Source of the DNA: Geoalkalibacter sp.
GTDB lineage: Bacteria; Desulfobacterota; Desulfuromonadia; Desulfuromonadales; Geoalkalibacteraceae
Assembly: GCF_030605225.1 (NCBI RefSeq)
Contig: NZ_JAUWAV010000043.1
Coordinates: forward strand, 1-33,775
Reading direction: 5' to 3'
DNA length: 33,775 bases
Made by a program: the position numbers and the translations under genes. Of the stretch, positions 1-9,382 are shown one piece after another; position 1 is the stretch's first letter, and each line of letters opens with the position of its first letter. Under the pieces are notes generated by a model, which saw only the letters and a list, made by a program, of their open reading frames with translations, made no database searches and was not told the DNA's origin.

Positions 1-22
1 AAACGATGGGGAGCTCAGGGGA

Positions 23-199
23 ATGAAAGTCGTTATTCTTGCAGGTGGTTATGGCACGAGAATCAGTGAGGAATCCCACCTCAAGCCAAAACCCATGATC
101 GAGATAGGCGGTCGCCCGATTCTTTGGCATATCATGAAAATGACATCAAGTTATCATGGGTTTCCCTGGCTTGTGTTCGTTTTGTGCGCTTCAAGATGA
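23..199 (+). pseudogene. rfbF: 5' remnant of glucose-1-phosphate cytidylyltransferase (rfbF type)
   Basis: The frame opens with [17 protein letters not shown], then [10 protein letters not shown] and ILWHIMK. This is the nucleotide-binding start of RfbF, which makes CDP-glucose from CTP and glucose-1-phosphate. A full enzyme is about 255 residues; here similarity fades after about 40-47 codons and a TGA at 197-199 closes the frame at 58 residues. No later RfbF sequence is present before the next gene, so this looks like a deletion remnant rather than a simple point frameshift. It lacks the catalytic core and should not be functional. It is preceded by a plausible ribosome site (CAGGGG, about 16-21). 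Confidence 0.7.
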
Positions 200-258
200 A
201 AATTAGGCGAAGTATTCAGCGCGTACTTGCTCGCTATACAGGAGGTGCGCGGATATGA
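143..258 (+). pseudogene. 3' remnant of an unidentified gene, fused behind the rfbF fragment
   Basis: In another frame from the rfbF remnant, an open stretch runs to a TGA at 256-258. Its tail is strongly basic ([19 protein letters not shown]) and its stop overlaps the ATG of the next gene as ATGA. That is how real neighbours in such operons join, so I read it as the C-terminus of a lost gene, with the junction to rfbF near 140-160. The family is not recognisable from about 35 residues. It could also be chance coding in a non-functional scar. Confidence 0.35.
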
Positions 259-968
259 TACGTATCTCGGTAGTCACAGTTTGCCTCAATGCCGAAAAGG
301 TCATCGGGAGGTGCTTGGATTCCGTACTGACGCAAACGTATAAAAACTTGGAATATCTTGTGGTCGATGGTGGCTCGACTGATGGAAGCCTTGAGCTGAT
401 CCATCGTGTCCGCAACAAGATCGACTATTTTGTTAGTGAGCCCGATAGAGGTCTGTACCATGCCATGAATAAAGGGATTCAGGCGGCCACCGGCGAGTTC
501 GTTTATTTCTTAAATACGGACGATTATTTCTGTGATGCTGAGGTGGTTGCCGATGTCGCCCGGGCGATTGAAGACAATCCTGGGGTTGACCTCTTATATG
601 GTGATGTCCTGATGCACGACGGCTTGCAGTGGATACAGAAGCCGCCGTTGCCGATTCTGAATCGCGAGACGCTTTGTCGAAAAGGATTTTGCCATCAGGC
701 CCTTTTTGCCGGCCGAAAGGTTTTGCTCGAAACCGGTGGGTTCTCGGAAGACTATCGCATTGTCGCGGATGCCGATTGGTTGGCGCGGGCTTTGTCGTGT
801 GGAGCGACCAGTCTCTACCTTAAGCGCGATATTGCCAAAATCAGTTTGGATGGCCTGAGCAGCAGAACCCGTTGGCGCGACGAAAAGAAGCGTTATCTAC
901 GTGCCAACTACACGCCTTGGGAGCGTTTTTTGTGGCGCAAGCTGCCGGGAATTCTGGGCCGTAAATAA
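255..968 (+). CDS. GT2 family glycosyltransferase (WcaA-like)
   Basis: A 237-residue GT-A fold glycosyltransferase, expected to act at the inner membrane face and add one sugar from a nucleotide donor to a growing surface glycan. The nucleotide-binding motif DGGSTDGS is at residues 38-45, the SEPDRGLYHAMNKG motif at 61-74, and the metal-binding DxD-type motif (NTDD) at 87-90. No membrane segment is seen. The ATG at 255 sits 8 nt behind a perfect AGGAGGT (240-246), which fixes the start. It leads the run of glycan genes on the + strand. Donor and acceptor cannot be read from sequence. Confidence 0.9.
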   Translation: MIRISVVTVCLNAEKVIGRCLDSVLTQTYKNLEYLVVDGGSTDGSLELIHRVRNKIDYFVSEPDRGLYHAMNKGIQAATGEFVYFLNTDDYFCDAEVVADVARAIEDNPGVDLLYGDVLMHDGLQWIQKPPLPILNRETLCRKGFCHQALFAGRKVLLETGGFSEDYRIVADADWLARALSCGATSLYLKRDIAKISLDGLSSRTRWRDEKKRYLRANYTPWERFLWRKLPGILGRK

Positions 969-998
969 ACCGGATCTTGATTGGACAAGCGGGGGACG

Positions 999-2042
999 AT
1001 GAAAGTTTTTAAGATTCTGCATATTGCGAATCGAGGAGAAAGGTACGCAGGGAACAGATATTATTCATATCCTTACAAAATGAATAATGGTTTCGTTCGA
1101 AACGGGCACTGTGTCTACTGGTTTAGCGATCGGGATATCGCTCGCTCTTTGTCCGTCATCCCCTCCAGAAAGCTTGGCACGTCCAGATGTAATAAAAAAA
1201 TTTTAGAAGTCTGCGAAAATTTTCGCCCGGATATCGTTGTATTCGGCCATTCCGATGTGCTCAGAAATGAAACAATTGAGGAGATTAAAAAGAAACATAA
1301 ATCTTCTATAGTTCAATACAACTTCGATTTGTTGCACGATAAGAACATAAAAAAACTTAAAGAAAGAAATGGTTATGTTGATTTTAATTTTATTACGACA
1401 GGTGGAAAATTCCTGGGAGAGTTGGCTGGAAAAGGAAGCCGTTATGCCTATATGCCAAACCCTGTGGACATGAGTATTGATTGTCACGCCAATTACAAAA
1501 ATAATAATTTGGACATTGATGTTTTTTTTGCCGGCCAGACCTCCGACATGGTCGGTGTCGCGGATCTTCGAACCCAGATCGCCTCTCTGCCGGGAGAGAT
1601 GCCCGATATTTCTTTTGGCATGTATAACGGCGTATGGGGTCATCGATATCTGGAATTGCTTGGGCGCGCCAAGATGGGGCTGAGTATCAGTGTTGGGCTG
1701 AAGGATCCTGGTGTCGATGGGTGTCGTCAATATCTTTACAGTTCAGACAGGATAGGTCAGTACCTCGGCAATGGTTTGCTGACGTTCGTTGAAAAAAAAT
1801 TTCGTTTGGCTGATGTTTATGGTCCCGATTGCCTGGTTGAGGTTGAAAACTACTCAGATCTCAAGGAAAAAATACGGTTTTTCGCTAAAAAAGATCGTCT
1901 TCGCATTAAAATGGCTGAAATTTCTCATCATCTTGCGCATGAACAGTTCAATGAGAGACTGGTTGCCAAATATCTAATCGAAACCACTATTGACTCAAAA
2001 TTTTCTCATTCATATCGCTGGCCGACTCAGGTCTGGGGTTGA
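999..2042 (+). CDS. CgeB-like glycosyltransferase (GT-B type)
   Basis: A 347-residue protein resembling the CgeB/YkvP group of glycosyltransferases. The N-terminal half (MKVFKILHIANRG) is a GT-B-like domain. The C-terminal half carries HRYLELLGRAKMGLS followed by SSDRIGQYLGNGLLTFVE, matching the 'S-x-R-x-x-E/Q-x-L-x-x-G' donor-site region of the family. A TTG at 981 would add six residues, but ATG 999 begins the conserved N-terminus; the GGGGGA just upstream is rather close. Base composition shifts to AT-rich within this gene, as often seen in exchanged O-antigen genes. Role is inferred from context: a sugar transfer in O-antigen or core assembly. Confidence 0.75.
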   Translation: MKVFKILHIANRGERYAGNRYYSYPYKMNNGFVRNGHCVYWFSDRDIARSLSVIPSRKLGTSRCNKKILEVCENFRPDIVVFGHSDVLRNETIEEIKKKHKSSIVQYNFDLLHDKNIKKLKERNGYVDFNFITTGGKFLGELAGKGSRYAYMPNPVDMSIDCHANYKNNNLDIDVFFAGQTSDMVGVADLRTQIASLPGEMPDISFGMYNGVWGHRYLELLGRAKMGLSISVGLKDPGVDGCRQYLYSSDRIGQYLGNGLLTFVEKKFRLADVYGPDCLVEVENYSDLKEKIRFFAKKDRLRIKMAEISHHLAHEQFNERLVAKYLIETTIDSKFSHSYRWPTQVWG

Positions 2043-2061
2043 ACATACCAAGTTGTGTTAA

Positions 2062-3267
2062 ATGAAGAGTTTTTTTAAAAAAATTGAAGACAATTTTCTC
2101 AAATTCGGTTGGTTGATGCCCGCATATATGCCTCTCGGTGAGGCAGTCGGGCGTTCTATTCTGAATATTTTATTGGTTATTTATATTTCCTGGGGATTGG
2201 TTGTTATTTTCAGGCGTGGAAAAGAAATCTGGATTTCCAGTGTCTGTATTCCTTTGTTGATTTTGTGGGGGGCATTTTTTTTGAGTATTTTTAATGCCGA
2301 AGATGTTCCCAGGGCTTTTCATGCATGGCAAAAATATTTTTTTTCTTCCTTGACTGTTCCATTGACTGTTTTTGTTCTTAGGATTAATCCAGAAAAGTGG
2401 AAATCCTTTGTCTTGTCTCTGGCAGCAACAGGCGTGTTTCTTCCGTTTCTTCTCGTCGCCAAAAGCGCAATCTCTAGCGGATTTGAATTTTTCGTTTTGC
2501 CGCGGTCCATGATTGAAAGAAACCTTCCTTTTTTGCTTCCAATTGTTTTTTTGGTGATAAGCAGACTGAAAAATATTTATTATAAGTTGATTTTAAGCGG
2601 ATTTTTTTTCATTTTTTTCTTTGCAATCATAATTGCATCTCAAGGTCGCGCCGCCCTGGTTGCTTTAGGATTGGGAATCTCTTTCTATTTTATTTTTGTA
2701 ATCAAGGTCAGAGCGCGTATTTTTGTTCCGGTTTTTTCAATTTTTATTGTGTTCTCAATATTGATAAGCGGCCCGTTTTTCTTTCGTCATGCTGAATCAC
2801 AGCATATTCAAAGCGATTACATCGACTATTTTTCTTCAGGACGTACCCTTCTTTGGAAGCAGGCGATCAAAAATCCACCCGATAATGTTTTTTTTGGAAT
2901 CGGGATGAGTAATGTTCGTTATGTTGATGAGGTGATGACGATTAATGATCACAGGGTTAAACATTTGCATAATTTTCTGTTTGATGCTTGGTATGAAACT
3001 GGTCTTGCGGGACTTGCCGCCCTGGTTTTGTTGTGGTCGATGATGATTTTCTTTTGCTTAAAAAGAATTAAATATTTTAATGGCGGGCTGAGATCTGAAG
3101 TTTTAGCATTGCTATGTTCTTTCGTAGCTTTGTTGGGTGGGGGACTTTTTAGTTATTCATATATGTCTCCCCAGTTGACAAATTATTTGTATTTTATCCT
3201 TTCAGGTCTGTTTTTTATTGGTCGCTATGCTATTCATTCAAAAACTAGCGAAGCGATGGTATCTTAA
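2062..3267 (+). CDS. O-antigen polymerase/ligase family membrane protein
   Basis: A 401-residue polytopic membrane protein with about 10-12 hydrophobic segments. It fits the Wzy/WaaL (O-antigen ligase, Wzy_C) superfamily. SQGRAAL (about residues 193-199, with R196) and HNFLFDAWYETGLAG (starting at H303) match the conserved Arg- and His-containing periplasmic loops of that family. It would either polymerise O-units or ligate undecaprenyl-linked glycan to lipid A-core; the sequence does not decide which. The gene is very AT-rich with many T7-T8 runs. No clear Shine-Dalgarno is seen. The TAA overlaps the next ATG (TAATG), so the pair is translationally coupled. A T7A7 tract lies at codons 3-7. 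Confidence 0.85.
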   Translation: MKSFFKKIEDNFLKFGWLMPAYMPLGEAVGRSILNILLVIYISWGLVVIFRRGKEIWISSVCIPLLILWGAFFLSIFNAEDVPRAFHAWQKYFFSSLTVPLTVFVLRINPEKWKSFVLSLAATGVFLPFLLVAKSAISSGFEFFVLPRSMIERNLPFLLPIVFLVISRLKNIYYKLILSGFFFIFFFAIIIASQGRAALVALGLGISFYFIFVIKVRARIFVPVFSIFIVFSILISGPFFFRHAESQHIQSDYIDYFSSGRTLLWKQAIKNPPDNVFFGIGMSNVRYVDEVMTINDHRVKHLHNFLFDAWYETGLAGLAALVLLWSMMIFFCLKRIKYFNGGLRSEVLALLCSFVALLGGGLFSYSYMSPQLTNYLYFILSGLFFIGRYAIHSKTSEAMVS

Positions 3268-4313
3268 TGCCCTTTATGCAGCATAAATTTATCAATGACA
3301 GGCAAATTCGAATAAAATTTATTGGAACTTATGGTGATCAACGCTGGTCGCGTCAATTTCCTGGACTACAGACAATTTGGGGACGTTGCGAATTCATTCT
3401 CGACCGGTCCGCGTCTGAATACGACTGGCTTGTGGTTTACAATGATTTCCCCTTGGGGATTAATCAAGTGATTCTTCCATGTCCCCAAAACAATACCCTT
3501 CTCGTTACTACCGAACCTTCCTCGATCAAGGCCTACGGCAATGCATTTACTGCACAATTTGGGCATGTGCTGACCAGCCAACCTGAATGGGCGCTGCCCC
3601 ATCGCAACCGCATCTATTCACAGCCGGCATTGCAGTGGTTCTACGGCATGGGTTCCGAGCGTTTAGTGACATATGACGAGATGGTCGCCAATCCTCCTCT
3701 TGAAAAAAACCTACTGATTTCAACGGTCTGCTCCACCAAGCAGCAGACCCATACTTTGCACCAGAAGCGCTATCAATTTACCCAAGAGCTGAAAAAGCGC
3801 ATCCCCGAACTCGACATCTTCGGTCACGGTGTGCGTCCCATGGCGGATAAGGCCGAAAGCCTAGATTCCTATCGCTACCATGTCGCCATTGAAAACTTTA
3901 TCGGACTGCATCACTGGACGGAGAAGTTGGCCGATCCGTTTCTCGGAGTGACCCTGCCTTTCTACTGCGGATGTCCCAATGCGGGCGATTACTTTCCGGA
4001 AGAGAGTTTTATTCCCATCGACATCAATGACGTTGATGGTGCAAGCGAGATCATCCGTAAGGCCATGCGCGATGGGGAGTACGAAAAAAGGCTTCCATAT
4101 ATTCTGGAAGCCCGTCGGCGTGTCCTGGAAGAGTACAATATTTTCGCGGTGCTCTCGAAGTTGATTGAAGAGCGGTCGACGGATTTGAACCCCCCATCTT
4201 CGGGTGGGGTCATTTTATCGCGGCGGGAACTGCGTAAGCGTCATCCGCTGGTTTCTGTCCAGCATTTTTACGAGAAGGTGCGTTTGCGTATTTTACATGC
4301 CTTGAAACAATAA
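3267..4313 (+). CDS. GT10 family fucosyltransferase
   Basis: A 348-residue protein whose C-terminal half matches the GT10 alpha-1,3/1,4-fucosyltransferase donor-binding domain. It shows AIENFIG (E209, N210), the diagnostic WTEKL (217-221), then LPFYCGCPNAGDYF and EESFIPID. These enzymes transfer L-fucose from GDP-fucose to a glycan acceptor. The two GDP-fucose biosynthesis genes gmd and fcl lie downstream in this window, which supports the call. It overlaps the preceding polymerase/ligase gene by one base. A basic C-terminal stretch (RRELRKRH) could aid membrane association; the heptad repeats of the H. pylori enzymes are absent. GC content is higher than in the preceding gene. Regiospecificity cannot be predicted. 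Confidence 0.85.
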   Translation: MPFMQHKFINDRQIRIKFIGTYGDQRWSRQFPGLQTIWGRCEFILDRSASEYDWLVVYNDFPLGINQVILPCPQNNTLLVTTEPSSIKAYGNAFTAQFGHVLTSQPEWALPHRNRIYSQPALQWFYGMGSERLVTYDEMVANPPLEKNLLISTVCSTKQQTHTLHQKRYQFTQELKKRIPELDIFGHGVRPMADKAESLDSYRYHVAIENFIGLHHWTEKLADPFLGVTLPFYCGCPNAGDYFPEESFIPIDINDVDGASEIIRKAMRDGEYEKRLPYILEARRRVLEEYNIFAVLSKLIEERSTDLNPPSSGGVILSRRELRKRHPLVSVQHFYEKVRLRILHALKQ

Positions 4314-4359
4314 TTTTCAAGAATTTTGACATATCTGCTTGTTGCTTTTGGGATGACGT

Positions 4360-4388
4360 TTGACGATACTATTGGGGGGCGGTATTAT
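4360..4388 (+). promoter_or_regulatory. sigma-70-type promoter of higBA
   Basis: TTGACG (4360-4365) and TATTAT (4383-4388) are separated by exactly 17 bp; each matches the consensus at five of six positions. The expected start, 7 nt past the -10, is 4395, the A of the higB ATG, so the toxin transcript should be leaderless. An ATAC-N12-GTAT dyad lies over the spacer and could be part of a HigA operator; that part is speculative. Confidence 0.7.
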
Positions 4389-4394
4389 TCTGTC

Positions 4395-4676
4395 ATGATT
4401 CGAAGCTTTGCCTGCAAGGAAACAGAGCGGCTGTTCCATAGACGGTTTTCCAAAAAGTTGCCGCAGGACGTGCAGCGCATTGCTCAGCGAAAGTTGCAGC
4501 ATATCCATGCCGCGGCAACGTTGGATTTTCTACGGATTCCGCCCGGGAACCGGCTTGAACAACTCGCCGGCAATCGGATTGGCCAGTGGAGCATTCGCAT
4601 CAATGATCAATGGCGTATTTGTTTTCGGTGGCAGGACGGCAATGCGCACGATGTCGAGATCGTCGACTACCATTAG
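4395..4676 (+). CDS. higB: HigB-type toxin (RelE superfamily mRNA interferase)
   Basis: A 93-residue protein of the HigB/plasmid-maintenance killer family, ribosome-dependent RNases that cut mRNA. It starts with MIRSFACKETERLF, has IPPGNRLEQL at 48-57 and the signature RINDQWRICFRW at 68-79, and ends EIVDYH, as family members usually do. The length is typical. An in-frame extension upstream to 4326 is rejected because it lacks family sequence and crosses the promoter. The toxin precedes the antitoxin, the usual inverted higBA order, with 12 nt between them. HigA is expected to repress the promoter immediately upstream. Confidence 0.93.
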   Translation: MIRSFACKETERLFHRRFSKKLPQDVQRIAQRKLQHIHAAATLDFLRIPPGNRLEQLAGNRIGQWSIRINDQWRICFRWQDGNAHDVEIVDYH

Positions 4677-4688
4677 GGAGTTCCGTTA

Positions 4689-4994
4689 ATGAAAAAACAT
4701 GATCTTCCTCCGGTGCATCCCGGTGAAATTCTTCTTGAGGATTTTTTAAAGCCCATGGAAATCACGCGTTATCGTCTGGCTAAATCCATCGGTGTACCGC
4801 AACGGCGGGTGGACGAGATTTGTGCCGGCAAGCGCGCGATAACCGCGGATACGGCTTTGCGGCTTGCCCGGTTTTTCGGTACCGACGCACAGAGCTGGAT
4901 GAATCTGCAGAGTGCTTATGATCTGCAGGTGGCAGAGGATGCGCTTGCCGATCGGCTTAAGCGCGAAGTGACACCGCACAAGAATGCGGCCTGA
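4689..4994 (+). CDS. higA: HigA-type antitoxin (XRE family HTH)
   Basis: A 101-residue antitoxin that should bind and neutralise HigB and repress the shared promoter. The family start PPVHPGEIL is at residues 7-15. A helix-turn-helix spans about 26-62 (ITRYRLAKSIGVPQRRVDEI, then RAITADTALRLARFF), followed by the typical SWMNLQSAYDL. A GGGAG ribosome site at about 4677-4681 precedes the ATG. Its stop lies one base from the end of the convergent GT9 gene, with no terminator visible between them. Confidence 0.93.
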   Translation: MKKHDLPPVHPGEILLEDFLKPMEITRYRLAKSIGVPQRRVDEICAGKRAITADTALRLARFFGTDAQSWMNLQSAYDLQVAEDALADRLKREVTPHKNAA

Positions 4995-4995
4995 T

Positions 4996-6383
<1,388 letters not shown>

Positions 6384-6384
<1 letters not shown>

Positions 6385-7178
6385 TGAGACAATTAAAAAA
6401 GAAAATCGCTAATTTTCTTATTGGAAAAAAAGGATTTGTAGCGCCGTTGACCGATGCCGCCGATATTTCTCGGTTGATATATAGTCTTTCGCCTATAAAA
6501 ACTAGCAAAGATTTGATTAGACTGGGGCCGGATGGAGATGGGGGTTATTTAGTCCCAGATGATTTGGTGGGCGTTGAGGCCTGTTTTTCACCAGGTGTTA
6601 ATCTGGTTTCAGATTTTGAAAAAGCCTGTGCTGATCGCGGCATGCAGGTTTTTTTGGCTGATAAATCTGTCGATTCCCCTGCGGTGTTGCATCAGAATTT
6701 TCAATTCACCAAAAAGTATATTGGTGCATTTAACGATAATGATTTTATGACAATTGACTCATGGGTCAGCGGCTCCTTAATAAATAAGGAATGTGATTTG
6801 ATTTTGCAAATTGATATAGAAGGGTATGAATATGAGGTTTTTCTAAGTTGTTCTGAAAAACTCATGAGTAGATTTAGAATTATAGTCGCAGAGTTTCATG
6901 ATTTAGATCAATTATGGAATAGGCCGTTTTATCTGATGGCATCTAGAGTGTTCGAAAAAATAAATAAAACACATGCTTGCGTGCATATCCATCCAAATAA
7001 TTACTATGGTGTCTATAAAAAATTCGATATAGAGATGCCAAAATTGGCAGAATTTACCTTTCTGAGGAATGATAGGATTGAAAGTTTTGAATATGAAAAA
7101 AATTTTCCACATCCTTTGGATCGTGACAATACCAAAAACAAAACAATCGTTTTGCCAAATTCTTGGCTAAGAAAATAG
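6384..7178 (+). CDS. FkbM-type methyltransferase-like protein
   Basis: A 264-residue protein resembling the FkbM family of SAM-dependent methyltransferases, which often O-methylate sugars in glycan clusters. RLGPDGDGGYL (46-56) is typical of an FkbM subgroup, and the SAM-fold segment LQIDIEGYEYEVF (D144, E146) is the clearest family mark. The classic glycine-rich SAM loop is less obvious (CFSPGV, 67-72), so activity is inferred. GTG 6384 is preferred over GTG 6375 because GGAGGA (6369-6374) lies 9 nt ahead. The gene is strongly AT-rich, unlike the flanking gmd sequence, suggesting recent acquisition with the next gene. Confidence 0.75.
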
Positions 7179-7187
7179 AGCTTTGTA

Positions 7188-8078
7188 ATGTTAAAATATC
7201 CCGAAAATAATATGAAAATATCAATAGTTACGCCTTCCTTTAATCAGGGAGAATTTTTGGAAGAAACTATTCAGTCAGTGATTTGCCAAAAATATAAAAA
7301 TTTTGAATACATTATCATAGATGGTGGAAGTACTGACAATTCTGTTGAGATTATTGAAAAATACAAAAATAATTTAAGTTATTGGATTAGTGAAAAAGAT
7401 CATGGCCATGGAGATGCTTTAAATAAAGGTTTTGCTAAGTCAACAGGTGAAATTATGGCTTGGATTAATAGTGACGACAAATATACTCCCTGGGCATTTT
7501 CTACAGTTTCTCAAATTTTTCAAGAATTTCCACATGTTGAATGGATTGTTGGATACAACTCTTGGTGGAATATTCACGGTAGCATGATTAAGGCTAAAAG
7601 AGTCCCTGTAAATATTTATGATTATTTGATTGGCAATTCATCATGGATTCAGCAAGAGTCGGTTTTTTGGCGAAGGAGTCTATGGGAACGTGCTGGTGGG
7701 TACATCGATTCAAGCTTTAAATTCATGGTTGATGGCGAATTGTGGAGCAGGTTTTTTCTTCATTCTGATTTGTATTCTGTTGATTCAATTCTTGGTGGCT
7801 ATCGTATGCATGGTAAAAATAGAGCATTGGAAAATTGGGAGAAATGTAATTTAGAGATGATTAGTGCAATTAAAAAAATGAAGTTAGAAATCGATGGTGA
7901 CGTAATCCAGCGTGCAAAATTTTTAAAGATGGCGAAATTCATAAATAGGAATTTCTTTTTTAAAAGTAGTTTTTTTTCAAAGGTATTTTGTGAAATTTTT
8001 AAATTTCCAATGTATAAAAATTTACAATATGAGGATGGGATCTGGAAAGAAAAAAAATTGCCTTTTCGCTTGAGATAA
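7188..8078 (+). CDS. GT2 family glycosyltransferase
   Basis: A 296-residue GT-A glycosyltransferase, predicted cytoplasmic face, adding a sugar to a surface glycan. Motifs are TPSFNQGEF (15-23), DGGSTDNS (45-52), SEKDHGHGDALNKG (68-81) and the metal site INSDD (93-97). It differs from the GT2 at 255-968 and is not a duplicate. ATG 7188 and ATG 7212 (MKISIVTPSF) are both possible starts, neither with a good ribosome site. Composition is very AT-rich, like the FkbM gene ten bases upstream; the two form one acquired unit between the gmd repeats. The C-terminal 80 residues are Lys/Phe-rich with no recognisable domain. Confidence 0.88.
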   Translation: MLKYPENNMKISIVTPSFNQGEFLEETIQSVICQKYKNFEYIIIDGGSTDNSVEIIEKYKNNLSYWISEKDHGHGDALNKGFAKSTGEIMAWINSDDKYTPWAFSTVSQIFQEFPHVEWIVGYNSWWNIHGSMIKAKRVPVNIYDYLIGNSSWIQQESVFWRRSLWERAGGYIDSSFKFMVDGELWSRFFLHSDLYSVDSILGGYRMHGKNRALENWEKCNLEMISAIKKMKLEIDGDVIQRAKFLKMAKFINRNFFFKSSFFSKVFCEIFKFPMYKNLQYEDGIWKEKKLPFRLR

Positions 8079-8245
8079 ACATGTCTATTAAATTAGAAAA
8101 ATTAAAATAATTGCAATAACAGGATAGGTGCAATGTAAAAAAATTAAAAAACACTATTGTTTCTGTTTTGCCGCAAAAATATTCAAATTCTAAGGCTATC
8201 ATTAAGTAACGGATGGAATCGGTTAACCATTCCACCCCATAGCTT
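8079..8245 (+). other. AT-rich spacer ending in a decayed copy of the GT9-gmd intergenic region
   Basis: No gene is seen here. From 8197, TATCATTAAGTAACGG matches 6142-6157 at 14 of 16 positions, and looser similarity continues to the 180-bp repeat. In this copy the minus-strand promoter seen at 6143-6171 has decayed (TTAACC and AATGAT), and no gene lies in position to use it. A short ATTGCA/TGCAAT dyad (8110-8134) has no T-run and is not a convincing terminator. Confidence 0.6.
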
Positions 8246-8425
8246 CGCCAGGAGCCCCGCATGTCGCAAAAAACCGCACTGATCACCGGCGTCACCGGCC
8301 AGGACGGCGCCTACCTCGCTGAATTCCTTCTAAAAAAAGGGTACATCGTCCATGGCGTCAAGCGTCGTGCATCGCTGTTCAACACCGATCGCATCGATCA
8401 TCTCTACCAGGATCCGCATGTGGAG
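8246..8425 (+). repeat. Direct repeat, copy 2: 5' end of intact gmd
   Basis: This copy lies within the functional gmd gene and matches 6193-6372 at 177 of 180 positions. The three differences (G to T, G to A, G to A relative to copy 1) give an A7 run here and change one residue (Arg to Lys at codon 26). Homologous recombination between the copies would delete exactly 2053 bp, the FkbM-GT2 cassette, and leave one intact gmd. Confidence 0.95.
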
Positions 8426-9382
8426 AATCGTCACTTCATCCTCCACTACGGCGATCTGACCGATTCGACCAATCTGATCCGCATCATTCAGCAGGTGCAG
8501 CCGGACGAGATCTATAATCTTGCCGCGCAGTCCCATGTGGCCGTGTCTTTTGAAACGCCCGAATACACCGCCAACGCCGACGGAGTCGGCACCCTGCGGA
8601 TTCTCGAAGCCATCCGCATTCTCGGTTTGGAGAAAAAAACCCGCTTTTATCAGGCCTCGACCAGTGAGCTGTATGGTCTGGTGCAGGAGGTGCCGCAGAA
8701 AGAAACCACGCCCTTTTACCCGCGCTCGCCCTACGCTGTGGCCAAGCTCTATGCCTACTGGATCACCGTCAACTACCGCGAAGCCTATGGGATGTACGCC
8801 TGCAACGGGATTCTGTTTAACCACGAGTCGCCGATTCGCGGGGAAACCTTCGTCACGCGCAAGATCACTCGTGCCATGGCGCGCATCGCCTTGGGCCTGC
8901 AGGATTGCCTTTATCTCGGCAACATGAACGCCCTGCGCGATTGGGGTCATGCCCGCGATTACGTCGAGGCCCAGTGGCTCATGCTGCAGCAGGAGCAACC
9001 CGAGGATTTCGTTATTGCCACCGGGGTGCAGGTTTCGGTGCGTGATTTCGTCGATGCCGCCGCCAAGGAGTTGGGCATCAAGCTGCGCTGGGAAGGCGAG
9101 GGGGTCGACGAAATCGGCGTGGTCGAATCGGTGCAGGATGAAACAAAAGTCAAGACCTCGCCGGGCACCACGATTGTACGGGTCGATCCGCGCTATTTCC
9201 GGCCGACGGAAGTCGAAACCCTGCTCGGTGATCCGAGCAAGGCGAGGGAAAAGCTGGGCTGGACGGCAACGACTTCGCTGCAGGAACTGGTGAGCGAGAT
9301 GGTGCGCAGCGACCTGGAGGATGCCCAGCGTGATGAACTCTGTCGCAGGGAGGGGTTTCAGACCTTCAACTACCATGAATAA
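8261..9382 (+). CDS. gmd: GDP-mannose 4,6-dehydratase
   Basis: A 373-residue short-chain dehydrogenase/reductase family enzyme that converts GDP-D-mannose to GDP-4-keto-6-deoxy-D-mannose, the first step to GDP-L-fucose. The NADP loop GVTGQDG is at 10-16. The catalytic set corresponds to T134 and E136 (in STSE), Y158 and K162 (YAVAK), lining up with the E. coli enzyme. Full length for the family. AGGAG (8250-8254) lies 6 nt before the ATG. It overlaps fcl by 8 nt. The gene is GC-rich like the downstream operon and unlike the two genes upstream. Its first 165 bases are duplicated at 6208. Confidence 0.97.
   Translation: MSQKTALITGVTGQDGAYLAEFLLKKGYIVHGVKRRASLFNTDRIDHLYQDPHVENRHFILHYGDLTDSTNLIRIIQQVQPDEIYNLAAQSHVAVSFETPEYTANADGVGTLRILEAIRILGLEKKTRFYQASTSELYGLVQEVPQKETTPFYPRSPYAVAKLYAYWITVNYREAYGMYACNGILFNHESPIRGETFVTRKITRAMARIALGLQDCLYLGNMNALRDWGHARDYVEAQWLMLQQEQPEDFVIATGVQVSVRDFVDAAAKELGIKLRWEGEGVDEIGVVESVQDETKVKTSPGTTIVRVDPRYFRPTEVETLLGDPSKAREKLGWTATTSLQELVSEMVRSDLEDAQRDELCRREGFQTFNYHE

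Noticed and set aside
4326-4394. In-frame N-terminal extension of higB and a second TTGACA at 4326-4331
   Set aside because: The extension does not resemble HigB and covers the promoter; the TTGACA has no acceptable -10 at the right distance.
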